Made by a program: the position numbers and the translations under genes. A stretch of DNA of 64,000 nt from Paraburkholderia panacisoli (lineage in GTDB: Bacteria; Pseudomonadota; Gammaproteobacteria; Burkholderiales; Burkholderiaceae): positions 101,734 through 165,733 of the forward strand of contig NZ_VTUZ01000021.1 of NCBI RefSeq assembly GCF_008369935.1. The letters are read 5' to 3'. Under the pieces are notes generated by a model. It was given only the letters and a program-made list of their open reading frames with translations, did no database searches and was not told where the DNA came from. Positions 7,962 through 15,639 of the stretch are shown in pieces; within the stretch, counting starts at the first letter, position 1; every line of letters starts with the position of its first letter.

Positions 7962-8474
7962 ATGCAAGAAATTTCCACCAAGCCTTATCTGTTGCGCGCG
8001 CTGTACGAGTGGTGCACGGATAACGGCTACACGCCGCACATCGCGGTCCGGGTCGACAACCAGACGCGTGTGCCGCGCCAGTTCGTGCGCGACAACGAAA
8101 TCGTGCTGAACATCAGCTTCGAGGCGACCAGCCAGCTGCAGATGGGCAACGAGTGGATCGAGTTCAGCGCGCGTTTCTCCGGCAAGTCGCACAAGATCGA
8201 AGTGCCGGTCGCCAATATTCTCGCGATCTATGCGCGCGAAAACGGGCAAGGAATGGCGTTCCCGGTCGAGTCGGCGGGCGGCGAAGCGCAGGACTCCGGC
8301 GCCGATGCGGAACTGGCGGATGAGACCGATGCGCCGGCTGCGCCGCGTGCGGTCGAGACGTCGCCGGCGACCGATGCGGCTGCCGCGAAGGCCGAAAGTG
8401 CGACGGACGGCTCCCAGCCCGACGACGATGGATCGAAAGGTGGCGGAAGGGCTCGCCTTAAGATCGTGAAATGA
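7962..8474 (+). CDS. sspB: ClpXP adaptor SspB (protease specificity-enhancing factor)
   Basis: 170 residues beginning MQEISTKPYLLRALYEW. The SspB fold covers about residues 1-100 (HIAVRVDNQTRVPRQFV, NEIVLNISFEATSQLQMGN), which binds ssrA tags. A disordered Ala/Asp/Glu-rich linker follows, and a C-terminal peptide (GGRARLKIVK) matches the short ClpX-tethering motif of the family. It delivers ssrA-tagged proteins from stalled ribosomes to ClpXP. The ATG at 7962 has GAGGAC upstream. A small hairpin (CCGCAC 7921-7926 with GTGCGG 7931-7936) lies in the sspA-sspB gap and has no T-run. Confidence 0.93.
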   Translation: MQEISTKPYLLRALYEWCTDNGYTPHIAVRVDNQTRVPRQFVRDNEIVLNISFEATSQLQMGNEWIEFSARFSGKSHKIEVPVANILAIYARENGQGMAFPVESAGGEAQDSGADAELADETDAPAAPRAVETSPATDAAAAKAESATDGSQPDDDGSKGGGRARLKIVK

Positions 8475-8493
8475 AGTAGAATCACGGCCTCAT

Positions 8494-8569
8494 GCCGGCT
8501 TAGCTCATCAGGTAGAGCGCTTGACTTGTAATCATGAGGTGGCGGGTTCGAGTCCTGCAGCCGGCACCA
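8494..8569 (+). tRNA. tRNA-Thr (anticodon TGT)
   Basis: The 76-nt cloverleaf has acceptor arms GCCGGCT (8494-8500) and AGCCGGC (8559-8565), a D-arm with AGCTCATCAGGTAGAGC, anticodon loop CTTGTAA with TGT, a T-arm GGCGGGTTCGAGTCCTGC, discriminator A and an encoded CCA (8567-8569). The anticodon stem has one T-T mismatch. It reads ACA-type Thr codons. It starts 19 nt after the sspB stop and may be transcribed with sspAB before the terminator at 8578. Confidence 0.96.
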
Positions 8570-8577
8570 GAAGTACG

Positions 8578-8614
8578 AAACGGGGTTTCTGTTCAGTCAG
8601 AAACCCCGTTTTTT
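8578..8614 (+). terminator. Intrinsic terminator after tRNA-Thr
   Basis: A perfect 14-bp stem (AAACGGGGTTTCTG at 8578-8591 with CAGAAACCCCGTTT at 8598-8611) with loop TTCAGT is followed by TTT. It begins 9 nt after the tRNA CCA end. Confidence 0.92.
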
Positions 8615-9380
8615 ATTTACGCCGCCGTTAGTCGTTGCAATCGGCGTGTGATTATTAAATCGCGCGCGTATTCGTGAAGTAAATAAGCCTGAATGCGTTA
8701 ATGCGAATGACGCAGTGACGTCGATAAAGCGTTGAGAAAAATGAGTTACGGACAGAGAAATGTCCGCAACTAAATAATTATTCTTCGGGTGGGCGCTGTG
8801 CAAGCTGACATGCCGCGCCGCTGTTGATCTCTCAGGTTCTCTTGGTCAGCCGTATTCCTGCTTTTGAGAACTATACCGAGCCGTTCTGGAGCTGTCTATT
8901 TTCTGATCGTGAGGCCCGCTGAAACCCGGTATCGAGCAATAGCAAATCAACGGGGTTATTTATTCATTTAGCATATTTTCAGAAGCCAAGACGACTGCGT
9001 TCGATCGTGCGGGGATCGAGCCATTGCTAAATCGGGCACGGTGAAACTGGCGATTGGCTCAGCGTTTTCAGTCGGAAGGCGGTCCGCCGATCGAGGAAAA
9101 CGGCGCAGCGGCACCGATGGCCGCAGCGTCGGTGAGGCCGCAAGCGGGCCAAAATCACCATATCTCTTTCACCTTGTCGATAGTAGACTTTTTTGTCCAC
9201 ATTTCCTGCGCCTATCGTCTGCAAAGCAGAGCCACAGGCGAATAGCCCACCGCGAACCGTTACGACAGAGGTACTATTCGGGCGTCAGTCGGCATCGCTA
9301 TCAAAGTACCCCGGCGGGCAACGCCCCCGACGACGCGGATTCTCATCGCGTCACTCCTGCAACACCAATCCCACCTCACC
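8615..9380. other. 766-bp stretch without a convincing gene, downstream of tRNA-Thr
   Basis: The first half (to about 9000) is clearly more AT-rich than the rest of the window. The only structure I see is a small perfect inverted repeat, CGGACA (8749-8754) and TGTCCG (8761-8766). No open frame here has a good ribosome binding site or a recognisable protein. I looked for a second copy of the tRNA 3' end (an att site) and did not see one. The promoter of the methyltransferase gene at 9381 presumably lies in its right part. Confidence 0.5.
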
Positions 9381-10505
9381 ATGACCAGCCCTGCAACCAT
9401 TACCTGGCCCGAAGCCGACGGCCCTCGCACCGCGCGTTGGCGTTCCGAGGCGGCCGTGCCGCCGCCCAAACGCGTGGTCGTCGCCGATGACCGGACTACC
9501 GCCGACTCGGCCTACCGTCTCGCCTGCGAAGGAACGGCGCTGTTGTGGAACGGCGACTTCCAGAACGCTCGCCAACTTCTGCAGGCGGTCACGCGACGGC
9601 TCGAGCGCAAACCGCGCAAGCAGGGCGAAACGCCGATCGATGCGTTCAACTTGCATCGGCAGGCACAGTCGCAGCGCGCCCGCACGCTCGGCATGATCCT
9701 GATTCCACTCGACGCCGCCTACGGTATTCCGCTGCGCCGTGCGCCCGACGTGCAGCAGGCGTGCATCGAAACCTACGGGCCGTCCGCCGACGAAGCGTCG
9801 GTCGTGTCGCTGCGCGAACTGCTCGGACTGATTGGCGCGCATGAGTGGCGCAAGAAGGGAGTCGAGATTCTGGCACTGGGCGATCGCATCCATCCGCACT
9901 ACGGCGTGTTTTCGCCGGTGCGCGGGGAATATGTCGATCTCGTTGCGCGCACGCCGCTGCCGTCGCTGAACAAGGCGTTCGATATCGGTACGGGCACAGG
10001 CGTGTTGTCCGCGCTGCTGGCCAGGCGCGGCGTGAAGAAAATCGTCGCCACGGACCAGGACCCGCGAGCACTCGCCTGTGCGCGCGAGAACATCGCGCGT
10101 CTTGGCTACGACCAGCAAGTTGACGTGGTGCAGGCGGATCTGTTTCCGGAAGGCCGGGCGCCGCTGGTTGTCTGCAACCCGCCGTGGGTGCCGGCACGGC
10201 CCGCGTCGCCGGTCGAATATGCGATCTACGATCCGGAAAGCCGCATGCTGCTGGGTTTCCTGAATGGACTCGCGGAACATCTGTCGCCGGGCGGCGAGGG
10301 GTGGCTGATCCTGTCGGACTTCGCGGAGCATCTGGGCTTGCGCACGCGCGACTGGCTGCTTGCCGCGATTGAAAAGGCGGGACTGAGCGTGGTGGGGCGC
10401 GAGGATATTCGTCCCCGGCATCCGAAATCGACAGATGAAACCGACGCGCTACATACGGCGCGGGTGGCTGAAGTAACGTCGCTGTGGCGCCTTAAGGCGC
10501 GTTGA
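9381..10505 (+). CDS. Class I SAM-dependent methyltransferase (PrmC/RlmF-like, NPPW motif)
   Basis: 374 residues. The C-terminal half is a Rossmann methyltransferase: motif I AFDIGTGTGVLSALLA (around residue 202), acidic ATDQDPRA, and the catalytic VVCNPPWVPA motif (around residue 260). NPPW/NPPY marks enzymes that methylate amide or exocyclic amine nitrogens. The N-terminal 180 residues are a family-specific region with no motif I know. The target (rRNA, protein or small molecule) cannot be told from sequence. A 7-bp perfect hairpin (CCGGCAA 10506-10512 with TTGCCGG 10522-10528) directly follows the stop codon but lacks a T-run. Confidence 0.82.
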   Translation: MTSPATITWPEADGPRTARWRSEAAVPPPKRVVVADDRTTADSAYRLACEGTALLWNGDFQNARQLLQAVTRRLERKPRKQGETPIDAFNLHRQAQSQRARTLGMILIPLDAAYGIPLRRAPDVQQACIETYGPSADEASVVSLRELLGLIGAHEWRKKGVEILALGDRIHPHYGVFSPVRGEYVDLVARTPLPSLNKAFDIGTGTGVLSALLARRGVKKIVATDQDPRALACARENIARLGYDQQVDVVQADLFPEGRAPLVVCNPPWVPARPASPVEYAIYDPESRMLLGFLNGLAEHLSPGGEGWLILSDFAEHLGLRTRDWLLAAIEKAGLSVVGREDIRPRHPKSTDETDALHTARVAEVTSLWRLKAR

Positions 10506-10555
10506 CCGGCAAGACGGGCATTTGCCGGGTAGCAGGGAAGTCGCTCGGCGGTGCG

Positions 10556-11851
10556 TCAGACCGACGCCCCGCGCCCCTTGCGCGCCTCGAGAAACGCTGC
10601 CGTCCCCCGCCCGGCCACCAGGCCACTGGCAAAACAGGCGGTCAGCAAATAGCCGCCGGTCGGCGCTTCCCAATCGAGCATCTCTCCCGCGCAAAACACG
10701 CCGGGCAGCTGCTCGATCATCAACTGCGCGTCGAGCGCTTCGAACGGAATCCCGCCGGCGGTGCTGATCGCTTCCGCGATAGGCCGCGCGCGCGTGAGCC
10801 GTACCGGCAGCGCCTTGATCGCATGCGCGAGGCCGTGCGCATCGGCGAAGGCCTCCTTCGACAGAATCTCGTGCAGCAGCGCCAGTTTTACCCCGCCTAT
10901 GCCGATCCGGCCGTGCAGATGGCTCGACATCGAGCGCGAACCGCGCGGCCGCGTGACCTCGGCGACCACTCGCTCGAGCGTCAAGCCTGGCGTCAGATCC
11001 AGCGCGATTGTCACGTCGCCGTCGGCCAGAATTCGCTCGCGGATCGCCGCCGACAACGCGTAAATCAGACTCCCTTCGACGCCGGTTTCGGTTAAAAGTA
11101 TTTCACCTTGTCGATTGTGGACTGTATTGTCTACGTCGGTGAGCGAAATGGCGACCGGTTTCACTGGCTGACCCGCGAAACGCTCGCGCAGATAAGGACT
11201 CCAGTGAGCGTCGAAGCCGCAGTTGGCGGGCCGCAAGGGGGTTACCGGCACGTCACGCGCGGCCATCAGCGGCACCCACTCAGCATCCGATCCGAGGCGC
11301 GGCCAGCTCGCGCCGCCGAGTGCGAACACCACGGCATCGCAGGTCACGGTGTGTTCGCCGTCGGGCGTGTCAAAACGCAGCGTGTGCGCGGCGGGGGCGG
11401 CGTGACCGCCATCGCCTGCGTCCGTCACCCAACCGCTCCACTTGTGCCGCATATGGAAGCGCACCCCTGCCTCCCGCAGTCGATGCAGCCACGCACGCAA
11501 CATCGGCGCCGCTTTCATGTCGGTTGGGAAAACCCGACCGGAACTGCCGACGAAGGTCTCGATGCCCAGCCCCTGCAACCACGCTCGCAGCGCGTCGGGC
11601 CCGAACACGTCCAGCAGCGGTGTGATCCTCTCGCGGCGGGCACCATAGCGCCCGAGAAATGGTTCGAGCGGTTCCGAATGCGTGATGTTCATGCCGCCTT
11701 TGCCCGCCATCAGGAACTTGCGGCCGACAGACGGCATCGAGTCATAGAGGTCGACCTGCAAACCGCGCCCGGTGAGCGCCTCGGCCGCCATCAGACCGGC
11801 GGGGCCGCCGCCTATCACGGCGACACGGGCGGAAGCGAAGGAAGATGGCAT
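10556..11851 (-). CDS. FAD-dependent oxidoreductase of the HI0933/YhiN type (TIGR03862-like flavoprotein)
   Basis: 431 residues from the ATG at 11851. It begins with a dinucleotide-binding motif (VAVIGGGPAGLMAAEAL), then GKGGMNITHSEPLE, a strong signature of HI0933-like flavoproteins, and ends with a second FAD motif (GVFCAGEMLDWEAPTGGYLL). The reaction is unknown for this family; some members are annotated aminoacetone oxidase-like without firm support. The ATG is preceded by AGGA at 4 nt. A GTG 12 codons earlier (11887) follows no better site. It converges with the methyltransferase gene on the other side of 10506-10555. Confidence 0.85.
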   Translation of the reverse strand: MPSSFASARVAVIGGGPAGLMAAEALTGRGLQVDLYDSMPSVGRKFLMAGKGGMNITHSEPLEPFLGRYGARRERITPLLDVFGPDALRAWLQGLGIETFVGSSGRVFPTDMKAAPMLRAWLHRLREAGVRFHMRHKWSGWVTDAGDGGHAAPAAHTLRFDTPDGEHTVTCDAVVFALGGASWPRLGSDAEWVPLMAARDVPVTPLRPANCGFDAHWSPYLRERFAGQPVKPVAISLTDVDNTVHNRQGEILLTETGVEGSLIYALSAAIRERILADGDVTIALDLTPGLTLERVVAEVTRPRGSRSMSSHLHGRIGIGGVKLALLHEILSKEAFADAHGLAHAIKALPVRLTRARPIAEAISTAGGIPFEALDAQLMIEQLPGVFCAGEMLDWEAPTGGYLLTACFASGLVAGRGTAAFLEARKGRGASV

Positions 11852-12238
11852 GCGGTCCTGCGGATAAGCGGAAGGAGGAGGCGGCACGCCGGCCTGATCG
11901 AACGAAGATGGGTGGCGCGAAGGGCGCTATTTTCACACCGACCACAGCGCAGGGCAAACGTGCGGGCGGCACAGGGTGCCGAAATAAGCTGGGTTCAGGC
12001 GTTTTCGCATCCCTCGGGGCGCGCACCCGCTTCTTTGTTCTTGACCCGTGCGAGCTATACTTTTAAAAGCCTTTCATCGAACGCTGTCCGCGTTCTTCCC
12101 CCGCGCTAAACCAGTCCACTGCCTGCTTGCCGCCGGTTTGGCCGTGCCTGCGATCGCAGCCGCGGTCATCGTCGGCGACGCGGTTCGCGCGTCCGCTGTC
12201 CGCATGAAGGTTTGATCGTCTGGATCGAGGAGCCTGCC
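11852..12238. other. Intergenic region between flavoprotein gene and DUF1059 gene
   Basis: Starts of two divergent genes flank it. A TATACT hexamer at about 12056-12061 is a plausible -10 for the rightward gene, but no clear -35 is correctly spaced. Between 12060 and 12211 one frame is open and hydrophobic near its end (AAGLAVPAIAAAVIVGDAV) but has no ATG start. I do not call it a gene. Confidence 0.4.
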
Positions 12239-12448
12239 ATGAGCCGCAAGTACATCGACTGTCGTGAGTTTCCGAGCGAAATGAACTGCACCGTCGCGCT
12301 ATCCGCCGACACCGAGAGCGAATTGCTCGAAGCGGCCGTACAGCACGCGGTCGCCATCCACAAACACACGGATTCGCCGGAACTGCGTTCGCAACTGAAG
12401 ACGCTGTTTCATGAAGGCACGCCGCCGGCCGAAGCACCGCGCGCGTGA
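12239..12448 (+). CDS. DUF1059 small protein
   Basis: 69 residues starting MSRKYIDCREFPSEMNCTVA, then ELLEAAVQHAVAIHKHTDSP. The spaced Cys and His residues (Cys8, Cys17, His35, His40/42) are the pattern of DUF1059, small predicted metal-binding proteins of unknown role. The ATG at 12239 follows GAGGAGCCTGCC. It lies alone between a divergent flavoprotein gene and a convergent hypothetical gene. Confidence 0.85.
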   Translation: MSRKYIDCREFPSEMNCTVALSADTESELLEAAVQHAVAIHKHTDSPELRSQLKTLFHEGTPPAEAPRA

Positions 12449-12554
12449 GTGGCCGTCCTGCGCGGACGGAAGGCGCCAGCCGACCCCCGCGAGCGGTGTA
12501 GAACCGTTCGCGGATCGCGGCGTTGTCGTGCAACCTGCGGGGGTGTCCTGATCG

Positions 12555-12875
12555 TCAACCGGGGTAAGCCTCGTCCACCTTCAGCCCGGCGAGCTTGAAG
12601 ATGACTCGCAGCGTTTGTGGTTTGATGTCGCGCCGCGACGCGAGCGTGGTCATCACGAAGTCGAGCACTTTGGCGTACTTGAGCATGGTCAGACACGTTT
12701 CCATGTCGACGCTGCCATCGCGCATCACTTCGGCGAGACGAAGCATTTCCGTGGAGATATCGCGCGCCATCTCCAGTTCGAGTTGCTGCTTTTCCGACCA
12801 GACGGGCGTCGCGGTGAGCTTCGCCAGCATTTCCTGAAATTTCTGTTCGACGTTTCCGTTGGGTACCGTATCCAT
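12555..12875 (-). CDS. Conserved hypothetical protein, mostly helical
   Basis: 106 residues, starting MDTVPNGNVEQKFQEMLAKL. I do not recognise a named domain. The sequence is acidic and predicted helical (WSEKQQLELEMARDISTEML, CLTMLKYAKVLDFVMTTL), without signal peptide or membrane segment, so a small cytosolic protein is likely. Codon use matches neighbouring genes, which supports a real gene. It converges on DUF1059, and its upstream region shares the 12876-13255 gap with a methyltransferase gene transcribed the other way. Confidence 0.7.
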   Translation of the reverse strand: MDTVPNGNVEQKFQEMLAKLTATPVWSEKQQLELEMARDISTEMLRLAEVMRDGSVDMETCLTMLKYAKVLDFVMTTLASRRDIKPQTLRVIFKLAGLKVDEAYPG

Positions 12876-13255
12876 TGCCGCCTCTTCTATCCGAGCGCGC
12901 GTCCGGTTGATGTCTCGGCGCGCTGCTGGTTACGTTACGTTGGGCCCGTGTTCAGGGTCCGTCCTCCCCACATGCATTCGGTTCGCGTGAGCGTTGTCAC
13001 GCCCGGCAGCGTCTTGTTCTGGCGACACGGCTTGCGCGACTGGCTCGGCCGCTGCGCAAGCTGATTTTTTGGCCACTCCCGAAACGTTCGCGTGATGCTT
13101 TTCGGGCAGCAAGCGTTCCAGGTTGACCGCTTTCCCTGAATGGTTTGCGCAGCTCCTTGGGTGAGCGATCCGCACATTAGGTAAACTGACAGCAATTTTT
13201 CCCTTTTTCCGTCATCTGTCGCACGTTCGCGTTGCAATTGACGACGGTTCACACG
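12876..13255. other. 380-bp gap between divergent genes, containing an orphan terminator
   Basis: The gap separates the start of the hypothetical gene (12875, leftward) from the methyltransferase start (13256, rightward). The main structure is a rightward intrinsic terminator at 13030-13070 with no annotated gene before it. An open frame of 30 codons (12972-13064) overlaps it, has no ribosome binding site, and is not called. Confidence 0.5.
13030..13070 (+). terminator. Orphan intrinsic terminator
   Basis: A perfect 8-bp stem, GCTTGCGC (13030-13037) with GCGCAAGC (13054-13061), has a 16-nt loop and is followed by TGATTTTTT. The T-run is on the plus strand. No recognised plus-strand gene ends here; the nearest one upstream stops at 12448. 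Confidence 0.6.
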
Positions 13256-14098
13256 ATGTCCAGCAAAACCCACGAAATCCGTCCGAACCAGTCCGTCGAG
13301 CTGTTGAAAGAGCTCCACATCCTCACGCGCGACGGCAAGATGAATCAGGACAGCCGCCGCAAGCTGAAGCAGGTCTACCATCTGTTCCAGTTCATCGAGC
13401 CGCTGCTCAAAGACCTCAAGGACAAGCAGGGCGACTTGACGCTCGTCGATCATGGCGCGGGCAAGTCATACCTAGGTTTTATCCTCTACGATCTTTTCTT
13501 CAAGGAATTTCAGGGTGCCGCAGGTGCTGCTTCGCACATTTACGGCATTGAAACGCGCGAAGACCTCGTTACGAAGTCCGAAGAACTGGCCGCGCGGCTG
13601 GGTTTTACGGGGATGTCGTTTCTGAACCTGTCGGTGGCGGAGTCGATCACGTCGGCGAGTTTGCCTGCGCAGATCGACATCGTGACGGCGCTGCACGCGT
13701 GCAATACCGCAACCGACGACGCGATCCGCTTCGCGCTGGAAAAACAGGCGAAGTACATCGTGGTCGTGCCCTGCTGTCAGGCCGAGGTAGCCGGCGTGCT
13801 GCGGCGCAATAAGGGGAAATCGCTCGCGAACGCGTTGACGGAGATCTGGCGGCATCCGTTGCACACGCGAGAATTCGGTAGCCAGATCACGAACGTGCTG
13901 CGCTGTTTGCAGCTGGAAGCGCACGGGTATCAGGTCAACGTGACCGAACTGGTCGGGTGGGAGCACTCGATGAAGAACGAACTGATCATCGCGCAGTACA
14001 AGGATTTGCCGCGGCGCCGGCCGGCCGAACGGCTCAACGAGGTGATGGAAACGCTCGGCATTGAAGAGCTGAAAGAGCGGTTTTTTGCTCCTGCCTGA
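13256..14098 (+). CDS. SAM-dependent methyltransferase (Methyltransf_32-like)
   Basis: 280 residues from the ATG at 13256; a TTG eight codons earlier is less likely. The SAM site is LVDHGAGKSYLGFILYDLF (about residues 66-84), followed by GIETREDLV and later DIVTALHACNTATDDAIRFAL and VVVPCCQAEVAG. The HACN...CC pattern matches the methyltransferase group related to eukaryotic METTL25/RRNAD1 proteins, whose bacterial substrates are not established. It starts after a long 5' region and is followed 76 bp later by the convergent DUF1415 gene. Confidence 0.8.
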   Translation: MSSKTHEIRPNQSVELLKELHILTRDGKMNQDSRRKLKQVYHLFQFIEPLLKDLKDKQGDLTLVDHGAGKSYLGFILYDLFFKEFQGAAGAASHIYGIETREDLVTKSEELAARLGFTGMSFLNLSVAESITSASLPAQIDIVTALHACNTATDDAIRFALEKQAKYIVVVPCCQAEVAGVLRRNKGKSLANALTEIWRHPLHTREFGSQITNVLRCLQLEAHGYQVNVTELVGWEHSMKNELIIAQYKDLPRRRPAERLNEVMETLGIEELKERFFAPA

Positions 14099-14174
14099 TC
14101 TTTGTCCTGCCCGGCAGGGGCGGAACTTCTTGACCCGTCGCGGTGGCCTTCGCGAGCCGCCGCTCTTGAGCGAA

Positions 14175-14759
14175 TCAGCGCTTCATCAATGCGTTCCAGC
14201 CGGCTAGTCCAATGCGCCGCAAGGTTGCCTGATTGCGCTCGTAAATATCCTCCGCATCGGGGACGGCCTGCACGGCCCGCTCGATGCTGTCCTCGCGCAG
14301 CAGGTGCAGGATCGGATAGGGCGCCCGGTTCGTGTAGTTTTCGATGGCGTCGGGCTCACTGCCTTCAAACTGGTAAGCCGGGTGAAAGCTCGCGATCTGA
14401 ACGATCCCTTCGAGCCGAAGCAGCTTGATGAGCCGGTCGGCGAAAAACAGGCAGTCGTTGAAGTCGAAAAAATCGCCGAGCGCGCGCGGCAGGATCAGCA
14501 GCGTGGTGTCGATGGCTTCCGCATCGGTTGCGATCAGTGTCTGAAGCTCGGCTTCGAGATCGGTCAACACGGCTTCCATGTCGACGGCGTCGCTCACGGC
14601 GTAGCGAATCTGCCCTTTCACGTGCACGGCCTTCGCAAACGGACACAAATTGAGCCCGATCACCGCCTCGGTCAGCCAGTGGCGGGTGGCGGCTACGACG
14701 GTATCGTGGGATTCGGCGGGCAACGGCATAGCGGGGGTCACAGCGGATAAAAGCGCCAT
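14175..14759 (-). CDS. DUF1415 family protein
   Basis: 194 residues. The conserved motif is WLTEAVIGLNLCPFAKAV (around residues 28-45), followed by IDTTLLILPRALGDFFDFNDCLFFADRL and FHPAYQFEG, all typical of DUF1415. Its function is unknown. I kept the first ATG (14759). Met11 (14729) is an alternative, and neither has a good ribosome binding site. It lies between a convergent methyltransferase gene and the tetR gene on the same strand, 73 bp downstream of tetR. Confidence 0.85.
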   Translation of the reverse strand: MALLSAVTPAMPLPAESHDTVVAATRHWLTEAVIGLNLCPFAKAVHVKGQIRYAVSDAVDMEAVLTDLEAELQTLIATDAEAIDTTLLILPRALGDFFDFNDCLFFADRLIKLLRLEGIVQIASFHPAYQFEGSEPDAIENYTNRAPYPILHLLREDSIERAVQAVPDAEDIYERNQATLRRIGLAGWNALMKR

Positions 14760-14832
14760 TTTAACGGCGCGGGTTCGCAGCGATTCGCGTCCAGCTCAAA
14801 CTGCGGCGTCGAATGACGCGACGCGACTCGGT

Positions 14833-15483
14833 TCACTTCCCGCGCGTCCCGCCGCATGCGGCGGCGATCAACTGCGCGGCGACCTTCGGCGCGGCCAGAA
14901 TGGGCCCGCATCCCGGACCGTAGGTCTGACTCGCCGCGTACACGCCCTCGATCATCAAACCGAGCGCATTCGCAAGCGCCACCGGGTCTTCGGCGCCTGC
15001 CGCGGTCGTCAATTCGGTGAGGCGCGCCATCAGGCGCTGCTTGTTGCGGAACACGAACTGCCGCGCCGGATGCGCGGCATCGGGAAACTCCACCGACACG
15101 TTCACGAAAGGACAACCCCGATAGTCGTCGATCGACGCGCGCACCGCGAGATCGTCGAAATACTGTTGAAGCTGGCGCGCCGGTTCACCCGGATGTTTGG
15201 CGAAACTCTTCTCCACGTAGCCGAAGAACTGCTTGTCCTGCTGCTCCAGATAAGCCATCACCAATTCGTCCTTCGACGAAAACTGGCGATACAGACTCAT
15301 CTTGTTCACGCCGGCGCGCTCGACCACCGCGTCGACGCCGACCGCGCGCACGCCCTCGAGATAAAACAACTCGCTCGCGGCGCGCAGCAAGTTCTGCTGC
15401 GCCTGCGGTCCGGCTGTCTGCGCGCTGCGCGCACGCCGCGCCGGAGCCTTCCCGGTCGGCTTGAGGGTATCGCTGTCGGACAT
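14833..15483 (-). CDS. TetR-family transcriptional regulator
   Basis: 216 residues from the ATG at 15483, preceded by AGGTGG; a GTG three codons earlier is possible. The helix-turn-helix lies at about residues 30-70 (LFYLEGVRAVGVDAVVERAG and NKMSLYRQFSSKDELVMAYL), with a helical ligand domain after it. It is divergent from an MFS transporter gene. Two related palindromes in the shared 156-bp gap (15518-15533 and 15550-15569) are probable operators, so it likely represses the transporter and itself. The inducer is unknown; a substrate of the transporter is the natural guess. Confidence 0.9.
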   Translation of the reverse strand: MSDSDTLKPTGKAPARRARSAQTAGPQAQQNLLRAASELFYLEGVRAVGVDAVVERAGVNKMSLYRQFSSKDELVMAYLEQQDKQFFGYVEKSFAKHPGEPARQLQQYFDDLAVRASIDDYRGCPFVNVSVEFPDAAHPARQFVFRNKQRLMARLTELTTAAGAEDPVALANALGLMIEGVYAASQTYGPGCGPILAAPKVAAQLIAAACGGTRGK

Positions 15484-15510
15484 GATGGCCACCTGAATTG
15501 AACTGACGCC

Positions 15511-15539
15511 TTGACATGTTACCGATCAGTAACTAGTAT
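15511..15539 (+). promoter_or_regulatory. Sigma-70 promoter of the MFS gene with embedded operator
   Basis: TTGACA (15511-15516), a 17-bp spacer and TAGTAT (15534-15539) make a near-consensus promoter facing the transporter gene. The spacer holds the palindrome GTTACCGATCAGTAAC (15518-15533), symmetric except at one base pair. On the other strand TTGCGA-N17-TAACAT overlaps the same palindrome and could serve tetR. Confidence 0.75.
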
Positions 15540-15549
15540 CGCAACACCA

Positions 15550-15569
15550 TTGTGACTGATCTGTCACAA
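15550..15569. promoter_or_regulatory. Second TetR-type operator
   Basis: TTGTGAC (15550-15556) and GTCACAA (15563-15569) are perfect inverted arms around TGATCT. It shares the core AC-pyrimidine-GATC-A/T-GT with the palindrome in the promoter spacer. The two centres are 34 bp apart. This site lies just after the expected transcription start. Confidence 0.65.
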
Positions 15570-15639
15570 GTCCTTTACACAAACCGTAATAATACGAACG
15601 ACACAAGCCCGCGGTGGCCAAGCGTCGACTGGAGAACCA

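Noticed and set aside
9041..9490. Short open frames in the gap before the methyltransferase gene
   Set aside because: No ribosome binding site, no domain, and the longest overlaps the methyltransferase start in another frame.
12060..12211. Hydrophobic open frame before the DUF1059 gene
   Set aside because: It lacks an ATG, GTG or TTG with a ribosome site at a sensible place; too weak to call.
12972..13064. 30-codon ORF ending inside the orphan terminator, considered as a leader peptide
   Set aside because: It has only two Trp and no run of any amino acid that would suit attenuation, no ribosome site, and the downstream gene is a methyltransferase, not a biosynthetic gene.
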